In this document: in pieces, positions 12,157 through 23,529 of the stretch
Position numbering within the stretch: position 1 is the stretch's first letter
Layout of the letters: each line of letters opens with the position of its first letter
NCBI RefSeq assembly: GCF_019320115.1
Contig: NC_089597.1
Span: 117,558,000 to 117,621,999 of the forward strand
Direction: 5' to 3'
Length of the DNA: 64,000 bases
From: Miscanthus floridulus
Lineage: Eukaryota; Streptophyta; Magnoliopsida; Poales; Poaceae
Notes under the pieces: generated by a model
Databases searched by the model: none
The model's input: the letters and a program-made list of their open reading frames with translations, nothing else
Told to the model about the DNA's origin: nothing
Made by a program: the position numbers and the translations under genes

Positions 12157-12370
12157 TCTATCGGCACTTGGAAAGCCGATTGGACACTTATCGGCTATTG
12201 GTCAGCCCATATGGTCATATCGGCGTCTTGGAGGCCGATTAGTGGCGCCACGTAAACGTAAGAATAGCCACGTCAAAGTTTTTTTGTGCCGACAGGCATA
12301 TCGGCATCCCAAGGGCCGACTGGACATCGAACAACCCTCTCTGCCTTCCTGTAGCCGATAAGCCGCAGGC
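12157..12370. repeat. Cluster of inverted TATCGGC / GCCGAT motifs
   Basis: In copy C, about ten copies of TATCGGC or its complement (allowing one mismatch) alternate in orientation within ~210 bp. Equivalents lie at 4171-4385 (A), 9291-9510 (B), 15023-15240 (D) and 17898-18115 (E), with a smaller cluster ~1.5 kb earlier in each unit. Dense inverted short motifs resemble subterminal transposase-binding repeats of DNA transposons; that interpretation is mine. Confidence 0.6.
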
Positions 12371-12844
12371 TCGGCCACGACAGGTACTCTGGGGTCCAGT
12401 CATTCCTTTCGATCCCACTTACATTTACAATGTTGGTTTATTTCTTTACCTTTGCATTTACCGGTACGATTGTTACATGTGCTTTTTGGCATTTAGATGC
12501 CTCCGTTGGAATCCAGCAATGAGACGGCATTTGAGTACTGATGGAATTGGACATCGGGTCACGCACGCTCACCCCTATGAATGCACGCACGCAAGCCTAA
12601 GGTGTTATTGAGGCTCTTGTAACCACTAGCCTACAGGCCCTTTCACGAACATCTCGAGTATTTCAATTTCCAAGAATTCATTTCTAATAAAATTTGAATA
12701 TGGGCATATGCATTCATATTCATATTAATATTTTATTTATAATAGTGGGAGATTTAGAACATTACAAATGATTAATGACTATTGAAATAAAAACTAATAT
12801 TTTAAAAAGAGCATGTCACAACTAAAATTTTAGTAACTCGTGTT

Positions 12845-12911
12845 TTAGTCACGCCAAATGTCGTAGTGCAACTCGTCACTACAGTCAAGCTAAATAAATT
12901 GGCGTGACTAA
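12845..12911. repeat. Nested inverted repeat near unit end
   Basis: TTAGTCACGCCAA (12845-12857) pairs with TTGGCGTGACTAA (12899-12911). Inside it GTAGTG (12863-12868) pairs with CACTAC (12877-12882) around an 8-base loop. The same structure occurs at 9981-10047 and 15710-15776. Copy A keeps only the left arm. TCACGCC/GGCGTGA pairs are known from grass CACTA subterminal regions, so it may be a transposon remnant. Confidence 0.75.
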
Positions 12912-13165
12912 CTAACCATGCTAGCGCATCCAGACAACACTTTACATGTCCAGGAGTTGTGGAGCTGACGAAGTCCAAGGCTGAGCGAAAGGACCGGGAG
13001 GGTAGCTCGAATAGATGGCGATCTACTGTGGCGTCAGAGTCCTCTTGGCGGGATCCAGGGCTGCCCATCGAGTTAATCAGTTGGTTGGGTGTGGTGGAAC
13101 TTGTCCGTCTAGGTTTAAGTCCTCGACTTGCCACGGGTGATCGCATTTTTCTAGATTTATTTCAG

Positions 13166-16030
13166 GATTTAACGGTGCTACCACCTTCAGTGGTAGGTGA
13201 CGTCCACGTCGACAGTGGGGCGCCCGTGATGACTTCGTGAATTTCGAGATCGGGTTTGCGTATGTACCGTGTAATTCTCAAAATAGTTTGTGTTCGATTT
13301 TTTCTTAGCATCTACTTAGAAATTCCTAATTTTTTAGACCTTTAGATATTTTTGCTGAATATAAAAAAGAAAATTTAAAAACCAAAATATTGTAGCTGAA
13401 TGGGTGAACGCTGGTAGCCAGCCGGCTGCTGCAGCACAGCGAACAATGTGGGGAGTCCAATCTGGCTATGGAGGACTATCGGCCAATGGAGACCCGACTG
13501 GACCACTCCGCTTTCACTACGTAGGCTGCCGGCAGCTCAAAAGGTACCTGTCGGCCGCTGGACAGCCGATAGGACAAATTTTGTAAGATGAACGCCCAGC
13601 TTTGCAAATATTTATTAAAATAACATTATCTGAATAAAATTTCCCAGGATGCAGGCATTGGTGTCCTCCAGCAAAACTCACTGACACTGTCTTGATCACT
13701 GCATTACATGAGCAATGAAGCTCAGGAAACATTTCGTGGAACAAATAAATTTCATAGCTGTACAAGTTTACTCAGGGCAGAATAATAGATAGAACGTCAA
13801 AGCAGCGAAGATTACAACGATGACGAGATTAGTGTGCTTGGAAGGATTGTGTAAAAATGGAATTGACCTTCGTGTCCTTGCATTTGCACGAGCCCCTTTC
13901 TACAGCTTCAGCTTAGGCCGGTCATAATAACATAAAAAAGGACCCGCAAAAATAATGCATGTTGGAAAAAGGCACCGTTGAATCAAATTCAAGGACGTTG
14001 TTGACTGCTGTACTGTTGACTTAAAGAGTGATGACGACTGCTCACCAAGGGATTTCTTGACCATCCCGTATGAAGAATTTGCCGTTGTCGCGCAAAAAAT
14101 TTGTGCATCTTTATATTAAAAATTAAAATTAAAAAATAGTGAAAGTTACAACGACGCGCCACGAACATGGCACACTAGGCTGGGGGCGTTAGTGTTATAC
14201 AATCAGCTCTGCCCTCCCTATCATAAGGAGATCATGGGTTATTACTCGCTAATCATACTACGTAGCCATCATCGGCGTTCAGACGCGCTGACGTGCGCGG
14301 CGCCACGGTCGCTCTCCTTGTGGGTCTGGGAAGAGCTGTCGCATTGCCTCAGCATGCGAGGGGTTGAGCTGGTCGACGAAGATACTGTCGTAGGCATCCT
14401 TGACGCCGTGGAAGGCCTCGTCTGCCCGTCGAGATAGCCCATCCGCTTCATCACCAGCACCTCTCCACGCTTAGAAGCCGGGACGCGTGACAGCGCCTGA
14501 ACGGCAATCCTCCTACTGCGAGTCGGCAACTTTGGTTGTGCCTCGACATCTGGCTGAGGCAGCAGCGGCGACGACATCTTACGCAGGATCTTTGCGGTGG
14601 ACCGCTTTAACCTCTTGACGGAGGAGCTCCCACGTTCGGCTGGCTAGGGAGGTGTTGTCATGTCTGCGGCTGGGGGTATGGTCCTGGGGTTCGTGGGCGC
14701 GCCTCGTCATCCACGACGGCGGGCTGTCCCCCTCGCGGTGGCAGGGCGGGGGTGGCCGCGTCCTTGCCTAGGGGTACGTTGTTGGAGCACGCCTCGGCCT
14801 CCATGGCGTGTGCCGCCCAATTTCTTACGTCGTCAACGGTGGAGAGAAGTTTCTATACAGAGAACTCTCTCGTGAAGATCTTATCCTTGGGGACATTGTT
14901 TCTCTGAAATGGTTGTGAGAGGTCAGTGTCCACGGTGTTCCGGGATGTTTGTCAAACAATATTATTTTAATAAGTAATTGCAAATCTTGATGGTGTTATG
15001 AAAAAGTTGCAAGAATAAATGCCTATCGGCACTTGGAAAGCCGATTGGACACTTATCGGCTATTGGTCAGCCCATATGGTCATATCGGCGTCTTGGAGGC
15101 CGATTAGTGGCGCCACGTAAATGTAAGAATAGCCACATCAAAGTTTTTTTGTGCCGACAGGCATATCGGCATCCCAAGGGCCGACTGGACATCGAACAAC
15201 CCTCTCTGCCTTCCTGTAGCCGATAAGCCGTAGGCTCGGCCACGACAGGTACTCTGGGGTCCAGTCATTCCTTTCGATCCCACTTACATTTACAATGTTG
15301 GTTTATTTCTTTACCTTTGCATTTACCGGTACGATTGTTACATGTGCTTTTTGGCATTTAGATGCCTCCGTTGGAATCCAGCAATGAGACGGCATTTGAG
15401 TACTGATGGAATTGGACATCGGGTCACGCACGCTCACCCCTATGAATACACGCACGCAAGCCTAAGGTGTTATTGAGGCTCTTGTAACCACTAGCCTACA
15501 GGCCCTTTCACGAACATCTCGAGTATTTCAATTTCCAAGAATTCATTTCTAATAAAATTTGAATATGGGCATATGCATTCATATTCATATTAATATTTTA
15601 TTTATAATAGTGGGAGATTTAGAACATTACAAATGATTAATGACTATTGAAATAAAAACTAATATTTTAAAAAGAGCATGTCACAACTAAAATTTTAGTA
15701 ACTCGTGTTTTAGTCACGCCAAATGTCGTAGTGCAACTCGTCACTACAGTCAAGCTAAATAAATTGGCGTGACTAACTAACCATGCTAGCGCATCCAGAC
15801 AACACTTTACATGTCCAGGAGTTGTGGAGCTGACGAAGTCCAAGGCTGAGCGAAAGGACCGGGAGGGCAGCTCGAATAGATGGTGATCTACTGTGGCGTC
15901 AGAGTCCTCGTGGTGGGATCAAGGGCTGCCCATCGAGTTGATCGGTTGGTTGGGTGTGGTGGAACTTGTCCGTCTAGGTTTAAGTCTTCGACTTGGCACG
16001 GGTGATCGCATGTTTATAGATTTATTCTAG
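13166..16030. repeat. Tandem unit copy D (complete)
   Basis: Complete 2,865-bp unit, differing from copy C by scattered single bases and a few 1-2-bp indels, so C and D separated recently. It carries the same sub-features in the same order, including the inverted repeat at 15710-15776. Confidence 0.92.
14269..14577 (-). pseudogene. Decayed retroelement-like ORF in unit D
   Basis: 102-residue equivalent of the unit C frame, starting later because the upstream part is closed by a stop. Same basic block (RRIAVQALSRVPASKRGE). No independent sign of function. Confidence 0.35.
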
Positions 16031-18175
16031 GATTTAACGGTGCTACCACCTTCAGTGGTAGGTGACGTCCACGTCGACGGTGGGGCGCCCGTGATGACTT
16101 CACGAATTTTGAGATCGGGTTTGCGTACGTACTGTGTAATTCTCAAAATAGTTTGTGTTTGATTTTTTCTTAGCATCTACTTAGAAATTCCTAATTTTTT
16201 AGATCTTTAGATATTTTTGCTGAATATAAAAAAGAAATTTTAAAAACCAAAATATTGTAGCTGAATGGGTGAACGCAGGTAGCCAGCCGGCTGCTGCAGC
16301 ACAGCGAACAATGTGGGGAGTCCAATCTGGCTATGGAGGACTATCGGCCAATGGAGACCCGACTGGACCTATTTTTTTTACGTGGCACGTAGGCTGCCGG
16401 CAGCTCAAAAGGCGACGGTTTGCTGTCGGCCGGTGGACAGCCGATAGGACAAATTTTATAAGATGAACGCCCAGCTTTGCAATTATTTATTGAAATAATA
16501 TTATCTGAATAAAATTTCCCAGGATGCAGGCATTGGTGTCCTCTTGCAAAACTCACTGACGCTGTCTTGATCACTGCATTACATGAGCAATGAAGCTCAG
16601 GAAACATTCCGTAAAACAAATAAATTTTCATAGCTGTACAAGTTTACTCAGGGCAGAATAATACATGGAACGTCAAAGCAGCGAAGATTACAACGATGAC
16701 GAGATTAGTGTGCTTGGAAGGATTGTGTAAAAATGGAATTGACCTTCGTGTCCTTGCATTTGCACGAGCCCCTTTCTATAGCTTCAGCTTAGGCCGGTCA
16801 TAATAACATGAAAAAGGACCCGCAAAAATAATGCATGTTGGAAAAAGGCACCGTTGAATCAAATTCAAGGACGTTGTTGACTGCTGTGCTGTTGACTTAA
16901 AGAGTGATGATGACTGCTCACCAAGGGATTTCATGGCCATCCCGTATGAAGAACTTGCCGTTGTCTCGCAAAAAATTTGTGCATCTTTATATTAAAAATT
17001 AAAATTAAAAAATAGTAAAAGTTACAACGACGCGCCATGAACACAGCACACTAGGCTGGGGGCGTTAGTGTTATACAATCGGCTCAGCCCTCCCTATCAT
17101 AAGGAGATCACGGGTTATTACTCGCTAATCATACTACGTAGCCATCATCGGCGTTCAGACGCGCTGACGTTCGCGGCGCCTCGGTCGCTCTCCTTGTGGG
17201 TCTGGGAAGAGCTGTCGCATTGCCTCATCATGCGAGGGGTTGAGCTGGTCGACAAAGATACTGTCGTAGGCGTCCTTGACGCCGTGGAAGGCCTCGTCTG
17301 CCCGTCAAGATAGCCCATCCGCTTCATAACCAGCACCTCTCCATGCTTAGAAGCCGGGACGCGTGACAACGCCTGAGCGGCAATCCTCCTGCTGCGAGTC
17401 GGCAACTTTGGTTGTGCCTTGACATCTGGCTGAGGTAGCAGCGGCGACGACATCTTACGCAGGATCTTTGCAGTGAACCGCTTTAACCTCTTGGCGGTGG
17501 AGCTCCCGTGTTCGACTGGCCAGGGAGGTGTTGTCATGTCCGCGGCTGGGGGCATGGCCCTAGGGTTCGTGGGCGCGCCTAGTCGTCCACGATGGCGGGC
17601 TGTCCCCCTCGCGGTGGCAGGGCGGGGGTGGCCGCGTCCTTGCCTGGGGGTACGTTGTTGGAGCACGCCTCGGCCTCCATGGCATGTGCCGCCCAATTTC
17701 TTACGTTGTCAATGGTGGAGAGAAGTTTCTATACAGAGAACTCTCTCGTGAAGATCTTATCCTTGGGGACATTGTTTCTCTGAAATGGCCGTGAGAGGTC
17801 AGTGTCCACGGTGTTCCGGGATGTTTGTTAAACAGTATTATTTTAATAAGTAATTGCAAATCTAGATGGTGTTATGAAAAATTTGCAAGAATAAATGCCT
17901 ATCGGCACTTGAAAAGCCGATTGGACACTTATCGGCTATTGGTCAGCCCATATGGTCATATCGGCTCCTTGGAGGCCAATTAGTGGCGCCACGTAAACGT
18001 AAGAATAGCCACGTCAAAGTTTTCTGTGCCGACAGGCATATCGGCATCCCAAGGGCCGGCTGGACATCGAACAACCCTCTCTGACTTCCTGTAGCCGATA
18101 AGCCGCAGGCTCGGCCACGGTAGGTACTCTAGGGTCCAGTCATTCCTTTCGATCCCATTTACATTTACCTAGATT
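16031..18175. repeat. Tandem unit copy E (3'-truncated)
   Basis: Starts at GATTTAACGG and follows the unit to ACATTTAC at about 18175, unit offset ~2,140, where it jumps to an earlier point of a further copy. Its sequence around 16370-16450 differs from C/D and is closer to A, so the array is not a simple recent amplification. Confidence 0.88.
17145..17696 (-). pseudogene. Longest decayed ORF of the array, unit E
   Basis: 183 codons open, beginning MGGTCHGGRGVLQQRTP. It contains a Pro/Arg/Gly-rich N-terminal half, the basic block (RIAAQALSRVPASKHGEVLV) near residue 115, and a Ser/Thr-rich end. The GC-rich N-terminal half has low-complexity composition typical of accidental open frames, so I treat only the basic block as evidence of a former protein. 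Confidence 0.4.
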
Positions 18176-18292
18176 TGCAATTATTTATTAAAAGAATATT
18201 ATTTGAATAAAATTTCCCAGGATGCAGGCATTGGTGTCCTCCTGCAAAACTCACTGACATTGTCTTGATCACTGCATTACATGAGCAAGGAA
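18176..18292. repeat. Tandem unit copy F, terminal fragment
   Basis: Matches unit offsets ~450-560 (AATAAAATTTCCCAGGATGC, CTGACATTGTCTTGATCACTGC) and breaks off after ATGAGCAA. This is the right edge of the array. Confidence 0.85.
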
Positions 18293-18307
18293 GCTACTGC
18301 CCTGCTC

Positions 18308-18409
18308 CTACTGACTATATCTAGGATGCATTTCTTTTCTTGCCTTCTTGTATTTCTCCAAAGCTGTATCATGCCTATGCTTGGACCTAGGCTCCTGTCT
18401 TCCGCTCAT
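18308..18409 (-). CDS. Short basic ORF, possible terminal exon
   Basis: Minus strand, 33 codons from ATG at 18409 to TAG at 18308, beginning MSGRQEPRSKHRHDTALE and continuing with a Lys/Arg-rich helix-like stretch. The composition looks like a real polypeptide tail and not chance. A splice-acceptor-like GATACAG lies just upstream (18417-18423). I do not recognise the family. With the TATA-bearing segment at 18785-18994 it could form a small spliced gene, or it could be a captured exon fragment. Confidence 0.3.
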   Translation of the reverse strand: MSGRQEPRSKHRHDTALEKYKKARKEMHPRYSQ

Positions 18410-18784
18410 AGCTAATGTCCTGTATCCAAAGATTTGCAAGAAATTTTAGATACATGCCCAAACAATAGCTTATTTTAGTTGAAATATAGAAATAAGAATA
18501 ATTATCCAATGCTTTGCAGTCACCTCAACCAAACTAGGTCACAAGGTTCACAAAACACAATAGACAATTAAACTTAGTCCTATGAATCAACCACTGAGAA
18601 GATTGAAATAAGGGAGCAAAATCTGCTCTGCTGTCCCATACCATATGAGCGGTCAGCAACCCTAACCAGGGTCCTTCGCTCAATCTTCAACCAATCCAAT
18701 CCAAACTCTGGGCATTGCTTCTAGACAGGTAATATAGCATCTCTACCAAAGAGATTTCAAAATCATGCCCTAACCGCTTAGATC

Positions 18785-18965
18785 AGATGAGGTCCGGGAT
18801 TAGGGTACCTTGAGAGAGTGAATGAAGATGCAATTGGAAATCTAAGTCCCGGAGCCTTCGATCTTAATGCAAATCTCCTCCGATCCAATCACCCTCTCTT
18901 CTTTTTCTCGATGGAACAGCGGTGGCTGCGTCGGCTTGGAGGAGAGAAAAGAGAGATAGAGGACC
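18785..18965 (-). other. Possible 5' untranslated exon
   Basis: On the minus strand, about 25-30 bases downstream of a TATAAAA box, a CT-rich leader runs to CTCTCTCAAG followed by GTACCC, a plausible donor at about 18808/18807. Pyrimidine-rich leaders with a first intron before the start codon are common in plant genes. No coding exon links to it convincingly, so it is a candidate only. Confidence 0.3.
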
Positions 18966-18987
18966 AGGGCCGAAGGGGTACCGTCCG

Positions 18988-19027
18988 TTTTATAACCCCG
19001 CTCATGCATACCGGACACGTCCGGTAT
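18988..19027 (-). promoter_or_regulatory. TATA box with upstream CCGGAC inverted repeat
   Basis: Minus-strand TATAAAA at 18994-18988, and 13 bases upstream of it the 20-mer ATACCGGACACGTCCGGTAT (19008-19027; 9-bp arms, 2-bp centre). The same 20-mer stands 27 bases upstream of the TATA box in the SIRE 2 LTR, so this promoter-like segment may derive from a SIRE LTR. Confidence 0.5.
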
Positions 19028-20246
19028 TTGCGGGCTGGCCTTTCTTGTTCCAAATTTCATTCACTTAATTCCAATCCCCTTCTCTATCATTTCTTGATCC
19101 AAAAACATGTATGTCCTTGATCCAAATAAGGTGTAATTACTTTTCTTATCCAAATGCCATGAGTATCACTTCTCTTTTCCAATTATTTGGCATATATAGA
19201 TTGATTACTTGAGACAGAGATTGTGAGACATAGTAGATTGTGGACTTAAGAAAGCCATGTCATGTGTAATTAGCCAATCAAACAAGCAAGGAGGGCTATA
19301 ATTATCACTTGACAAGGCTATGTCATAAAGACCAAGATTCAAATAGTTTTTTAAATTCACACCACCTACACATGCTAGTTATGGGTTTTGAAAAACATCT
19401 CTCCTATGTCACACAAATGCACATTCTATCATATAAAGGGCCTTAGATGCACTTACAATGCATGTATGTAAAAACATATCTTTGCCTTGAGCCCACAAGA
19501 ATACCACAAGAAGATTCATAGCATGATAATCTTATGTTGACCTTAATTGCCAAATAATCATGCTAGATTACGAAATCAATTTTTCATCCAAAGGACTACA
19601 AAGAATGCTAGATAAATTGGTTAGTCCACAAGGTGCAAAATAGAAACTGAGCTCCCCCTAAATAAGTGCTTTAAGTAATTTGAATGACTTTCAACTAGCA
19701 CTTTATTCTATTTAGAATTTGGGAGTCAATTTTCTATTTTGAACCAAAACCAAATAATTTTGTCATTTTTAAATTTGAGTCCAAGAGATGCTCACAATCC
19801 ATTAAGATTTGATAAATCATAAACTTCTAAGTAAATTAAGGATATATGAAAATATATGGATCAAAGACTCAGTTGCAATACAATTAGTGTTCTAGTTCCT
19901 GCAATACCGGACACGTCCAGTAGGTATACCGGACACGTCCAGAATATGCAGATCAGAAACACTTTTTTCTATCCCTGGCCATACCGGACACGTCTGATAG
20001 GTGCAGGACAGAAACAAATAACCCGCTCCTTGTGATTCTTCGTTTTAGCTATAGTATTCATTTTATTGTATACCTACATCTCAACAAATGAATTGCTCTA
20101 CTAGAGAGCTATTAAAAGCACAATATGACAAACATGATATAATCAAGTAAAACTAATTAGCCTCTTTCAATTTTTCACAAATATGCCTATTTAAGAGTCA
20201 TTGAGCACAAAACAAACAAAGTGGCTATCCTATGAGGTTTAGGTAC
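19028..20246 (-). mobile_element. 3'-side remnant of SIRE element 2
   Basis: AT-rich non-coding DNA left of the Tat insertion. It reads on the minus strand as SIRE-type downstream sequence: CCGGAC-type inverted repeats at 19904-20000, a polypurine-like AGGGGGAGC near 19665, and an LTR-like start TGTAAGTGCATCTAAGG at 19457. The TSD GGTAC at 20242-20246 matches 35224-35228, so this DNA and that right of 35228 were once contiguous. The 19028-19457 part differs from the 37448-39576 LTR, so it may belong to another SIRE subfamily. Confidence 0.5.
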
Positions 20247-21355
20247 TGTTTACACCAGAATTTGGAAGGAGAGTTGCAGGGATTTGGAAGCTCCCGAAAA
20301 TCATGTCATCAAGGAATCGGCTGCATGGAGATCGGAGCTGGTTGATTCGGGCGCAGCACTAGAATTGGCTTTCTTCATATAGCGCCAGCAGATAATGACA
20401 GAGGCTACAATCGGCACTGGGACAAGACATGCTGGACTCTACAAAAAGGAAAGATTAGAGTCAAAGTTATCTTAAATTAGGAATGTTTTCATTATGCCAA
20501 AGATTGTATTGAGTCGTACTCGAGTAAGGTTCGTTTTTAGGCTCTGGGTATAAATACCAAACCCCGGCTATTGTAAAAACAACAATCAATCAAATACAAA
20601 GTCAATTATTTTTTTCGGCTTTGGCCACCCCTTAGGAGTAGGAGTAGAGTAGATCTCGGCGAGTTCTTCAACAAGTACGGCTGCATCGATCCGGTCGACC
20701 TCCACTGCTTGTATGTAAGTACCGTCATGGTTTATACCTCTGCTCATATGGCTGCATCGATCCGGTCGACCCCCACTACGACTCTGGTATAGGCTAGTTA
20801 TCGACTCTTGTCTAATTCAAGTATGGCATGTGTGATTCTGCCTCACACCCCACTGCTTGAATTAGATCAAGGTCAAGTTATCGGCTCTACCTTAGTATGG
20901 CAGTCTTTGGCAGATTCATTAAGTTACCGATATTGCTTATTGCTCTCATTGTTTATCTAATTATAGCAATATCACTCTGCCCGATTGAGATTGATCTGGA
21001 TCGGCCTTATATCTCGTTTAACTCATCGTTTGCTTATCTAAAACTGATCTAATCTACATCTTAAGCGATGAGTTATGTTTTTATCGGCTATTTTGCGTCA
21101 ATTTTAATCGTGCATAGTGTGCGGTTAAGGCATATTCGATCTTGAGTAGATCTATTAGTTAATGAAAACCGTTCAATGGCCCGTCATCACGGCCTATGGG
21201 ATTCTGCCTCTCACCCCACTGTTGGCACCATGGAGTGGGGATCGTTAATTGGTAGACCTGTTCCTGAGAAGACATGACCTTAACTGTGCGCTATGCCTGA
21301 ATCGGCTGTTTAGCCGATATCGAGTGCTTTCACGAACAGTTCACATTACGAAATC
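20247..21355 (+). repeat. Truncated 5' LTR of Tat element 1
   Basis: Collinear with the first 1,109 bp of the 3' LTR (33428-34536), with no net length change. It then switches to gag sequence after ACGAAATC. The last ~690 bp of the LTR, the primer-binding site and the leader are therefore deleted. It contains two copies of GGCTGCATCGATCCGGTCGA (20686, 20750) and two of the GATTCTGCCTC..CCCCACTG motif. Confidence 0.9.
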
Positions 21356-21512
21356 TATTCATGATGCCATATCAAGCCGCAATGAAGGTTTCATTGACGC
21401 ATTCCACAACGCTATGAAAGAGGCGATTCATGGGATTCCAGTTGGTCAGGTTGGATCGACTTGTTACAACATTCTAGATCCGTCGACTCAAGGGACTAAT
21501 CAAGTCGGTACC
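21356..21512 (+). pseudogene. gag: Tat 1 gag, N-terminal fragment
   Basis: Open frame containing SRNEGFIDAFHNAMKEAIHG, interrupted at 21512 by the solo LTR. The same frame resumes right after the second TSD copy at 25840, so insertion did not shift it. The true start lies in the deleted leader region. Gag would form the particle shell. Confidence 0.7.
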
Positions 21513-22436
21513 TGTAACAACCCAAAAAATCCATACCCTAAAAATACCAACTACAAAATTTTTCTTAAAACTCCCATGTGTTGATGAGTGTCATGTATAG
21601 AAACCCAACCTAAGAGATGCATTAGGCATAACCCCAACCCAAGTCAACACATAAGCATGGCATGTCATTTGTTAATTATGTTTATTTAATTTCTAACAAA
21701 TAAAGTGTTGCATACATTGTTAACTCAAATTGTGATTTGGATTTCCATTTGCTTTATGTTATGCTTAACAACTCCTTTAAAGAAATACACCATACAGTAA
21801 TTATTACTCAAACCAAAGAATAAAGGTTTAAAGAGAAAAGTAATTCTATTTTTATATAACAAACTACACCTATTTTTGTTATACAAAATAGCTAAATAAA
21901 TTCCTAATATTTATATAAGTATGTTGTGGGCCACATATCTAAAACCCCAATGAATATGGTGCACCAATTTGGAATTCAAATTTCAAACCAAATTTGAATT
22001 CAAACAAAGGAGAAGAAAAATAAAACAGAAAAAGGTAAAGAAGACCCATAGCAGGCTCGGCCTGCTCGGCCCGCCAGCGCACAGCAGCCGGCCAACCCAG
22101 CTAGCGCGTGCAGCAGCAGGCCAGCCCAACTCGTGCGGCCAGCCCAGCTTGCGGCCCAGCGCGTCGCCCACGCCCACGCGCCTTCCCGCTTCCCTTGCTG
22201 CCGTTGCCGCTGGACCCCACCCGTCAGCCTTCCTGTTCATCTTCTCCGCCCATGCCTCAACTGCCCGCGCGACCGGAGGCCGACAGCGCTGGCAGGAGCG
22301 GGCCAGGGGGTCACGCCCGGGGCATGGCCTTGTTCCCCTTGCGCCGCGCCTATGCAACCACGTGCGGGCCGTTGGATGCAATGCACGCGCCTCCACCGCT
22401 CGATCGCCGTCCGCCATGGGTGCCATGGAGCTCGGC

Positions 22437-22442
22437 TATAAA
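22437..22442 (+). promoter_or_regulatory. TATA box of solo LTR
   Basis: CTATAAAAGCCC within a GC-rich context, followed by a CCNAGC-rich leader. In LTR logic this marks the U3/R border about 30 bases downstream and supports plus-strand orientation. Confidence 0.7.
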
Positions 22443-23529
22443 AGCCCTGGCCCCAGGAGCCCCTGAGCTCTCTCATCGCCCCGCCGCCACTTTGTGGCCA
22501 TCCACCACGCACCCGAGCCAAGAGAGAAGAGGGAGAAGAGGAAGAAGAAGGGGGAGCGCCGAAGCCGCACGACGTCGTCGGTGTCGCCGGAGCAGAGGAC
22601 GTCGCCTCGATCAAGCACGTCGACGCTGCTGCTCGGCGCTGCACAGCTTCGTCTCTACATGGCAACGACCTGCCACTGCACCGCCATCCTATCTCCTACG
22701 ACACCAACGGTGAGCCCTGGTCCTTCCCCAGCTCACCGCCGGACTTTGCTATTTCGGCCATGGCGCTCCACACCGGGAGCGTGTAGGCCAAGGCCGTCTC
22801 CGGCCTCTGGGTACACACGCACTCACGTGCACATCCGCGACCACGCCGTGACCACCCCACCGGCGCCCCATAGTGCCCCTACGTTCCTCGCCGTCGCCAC
22901 CATGCCGCCATGGACGCCATGGAGCCCCTACCGGCCACATGAGAACCCGAGCCCCGCCTTGAGCCCTGGACACCCTCACCGTGCTCCCATGGACCCACAG
23001 AAGCTCTTATCCGCCCAACCGAGCCACCAGGGAGCCTACACGCGTGACCTCATCACCGGCGAGCACTGCCGAGCCGCCGACCGCCGTGGCCAACGCCCTA
23101 GAAAGCCCCGGCCGCCACCTAGATCCCACCATCGTGTTCGCCGTGGCCTGGTGAAGTTTTCCCCCACCTTAATTAGATGCCAGCACCGCCGTAGGATCAC
23201 GCCAGCGAGCACATCACCGGCGGGAGCACGCCGGAGATGAACGCAGGGGATTTCCCCTTGCCGGCCGCACACGTGCATGAACCCAGTGCACGTAGACCAT
23301 GCCGAAGGAAGGAAGGGTGGACTCGGTCCACCGAGGACCTAGCCTACGGTCCATGGACCATGAACATAGGTCCACCGTGAGCCACACGGCGTGGACCGAA
23401 CGGTAGACGAGGCCCAGTGGAGACCCATGGCAATGACGTGGTAGCGTCACAGCATGCCACGTGTCCGGGCCGGCTCGGCCTAGACTGGCCCAACCCGAGC
23501 CCGCCAGAGCCCGTTTAAGACCCAGTCTG

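Larger units (their letters stand above)
10302..13165. repeat. Tandem unit copy C (complete)
   Basis: Complete 2,864-bp unit from GATTTAACGG to the next GATTTAACGG at 13166. Order: GC-rich segment, a first GCCGAT/TATCGGC cluster (10615-10710), an AT-rich stretch, a segment with CAGGATGCAGGCATTGG (~10785), a decayed minus-strand ORF (11405-11797), a second motif cluster (12157-12370), AT-rich DNA, and an inverted repeat (12845-12911). I find no LTR, primer-binding site or polypurine tract. Confidence 0.92.

Noticed and set aside
12861..12890. CACTACAGTC in the units as a CACTA terminus
   Set aside because: No matching inverted end or 3-bp TSD in the unit, and the CACTAC is paired with GTAGTG in a local hairpin.
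10302..18175. Array read as LTR-internal-LTR tandem
   Set aside because: No TG...CA-bounded sub-repeat, primer-binding site or polypurine tract could be found within a unit.
22108..23240. Overlapping open frames of 200-250 codons in the solo LTR
   Set aside because: GC-rich promoter/leader zone of the LTR. Frames on both strands are equally open, with Pro/Arg/Ala composition and no domain.
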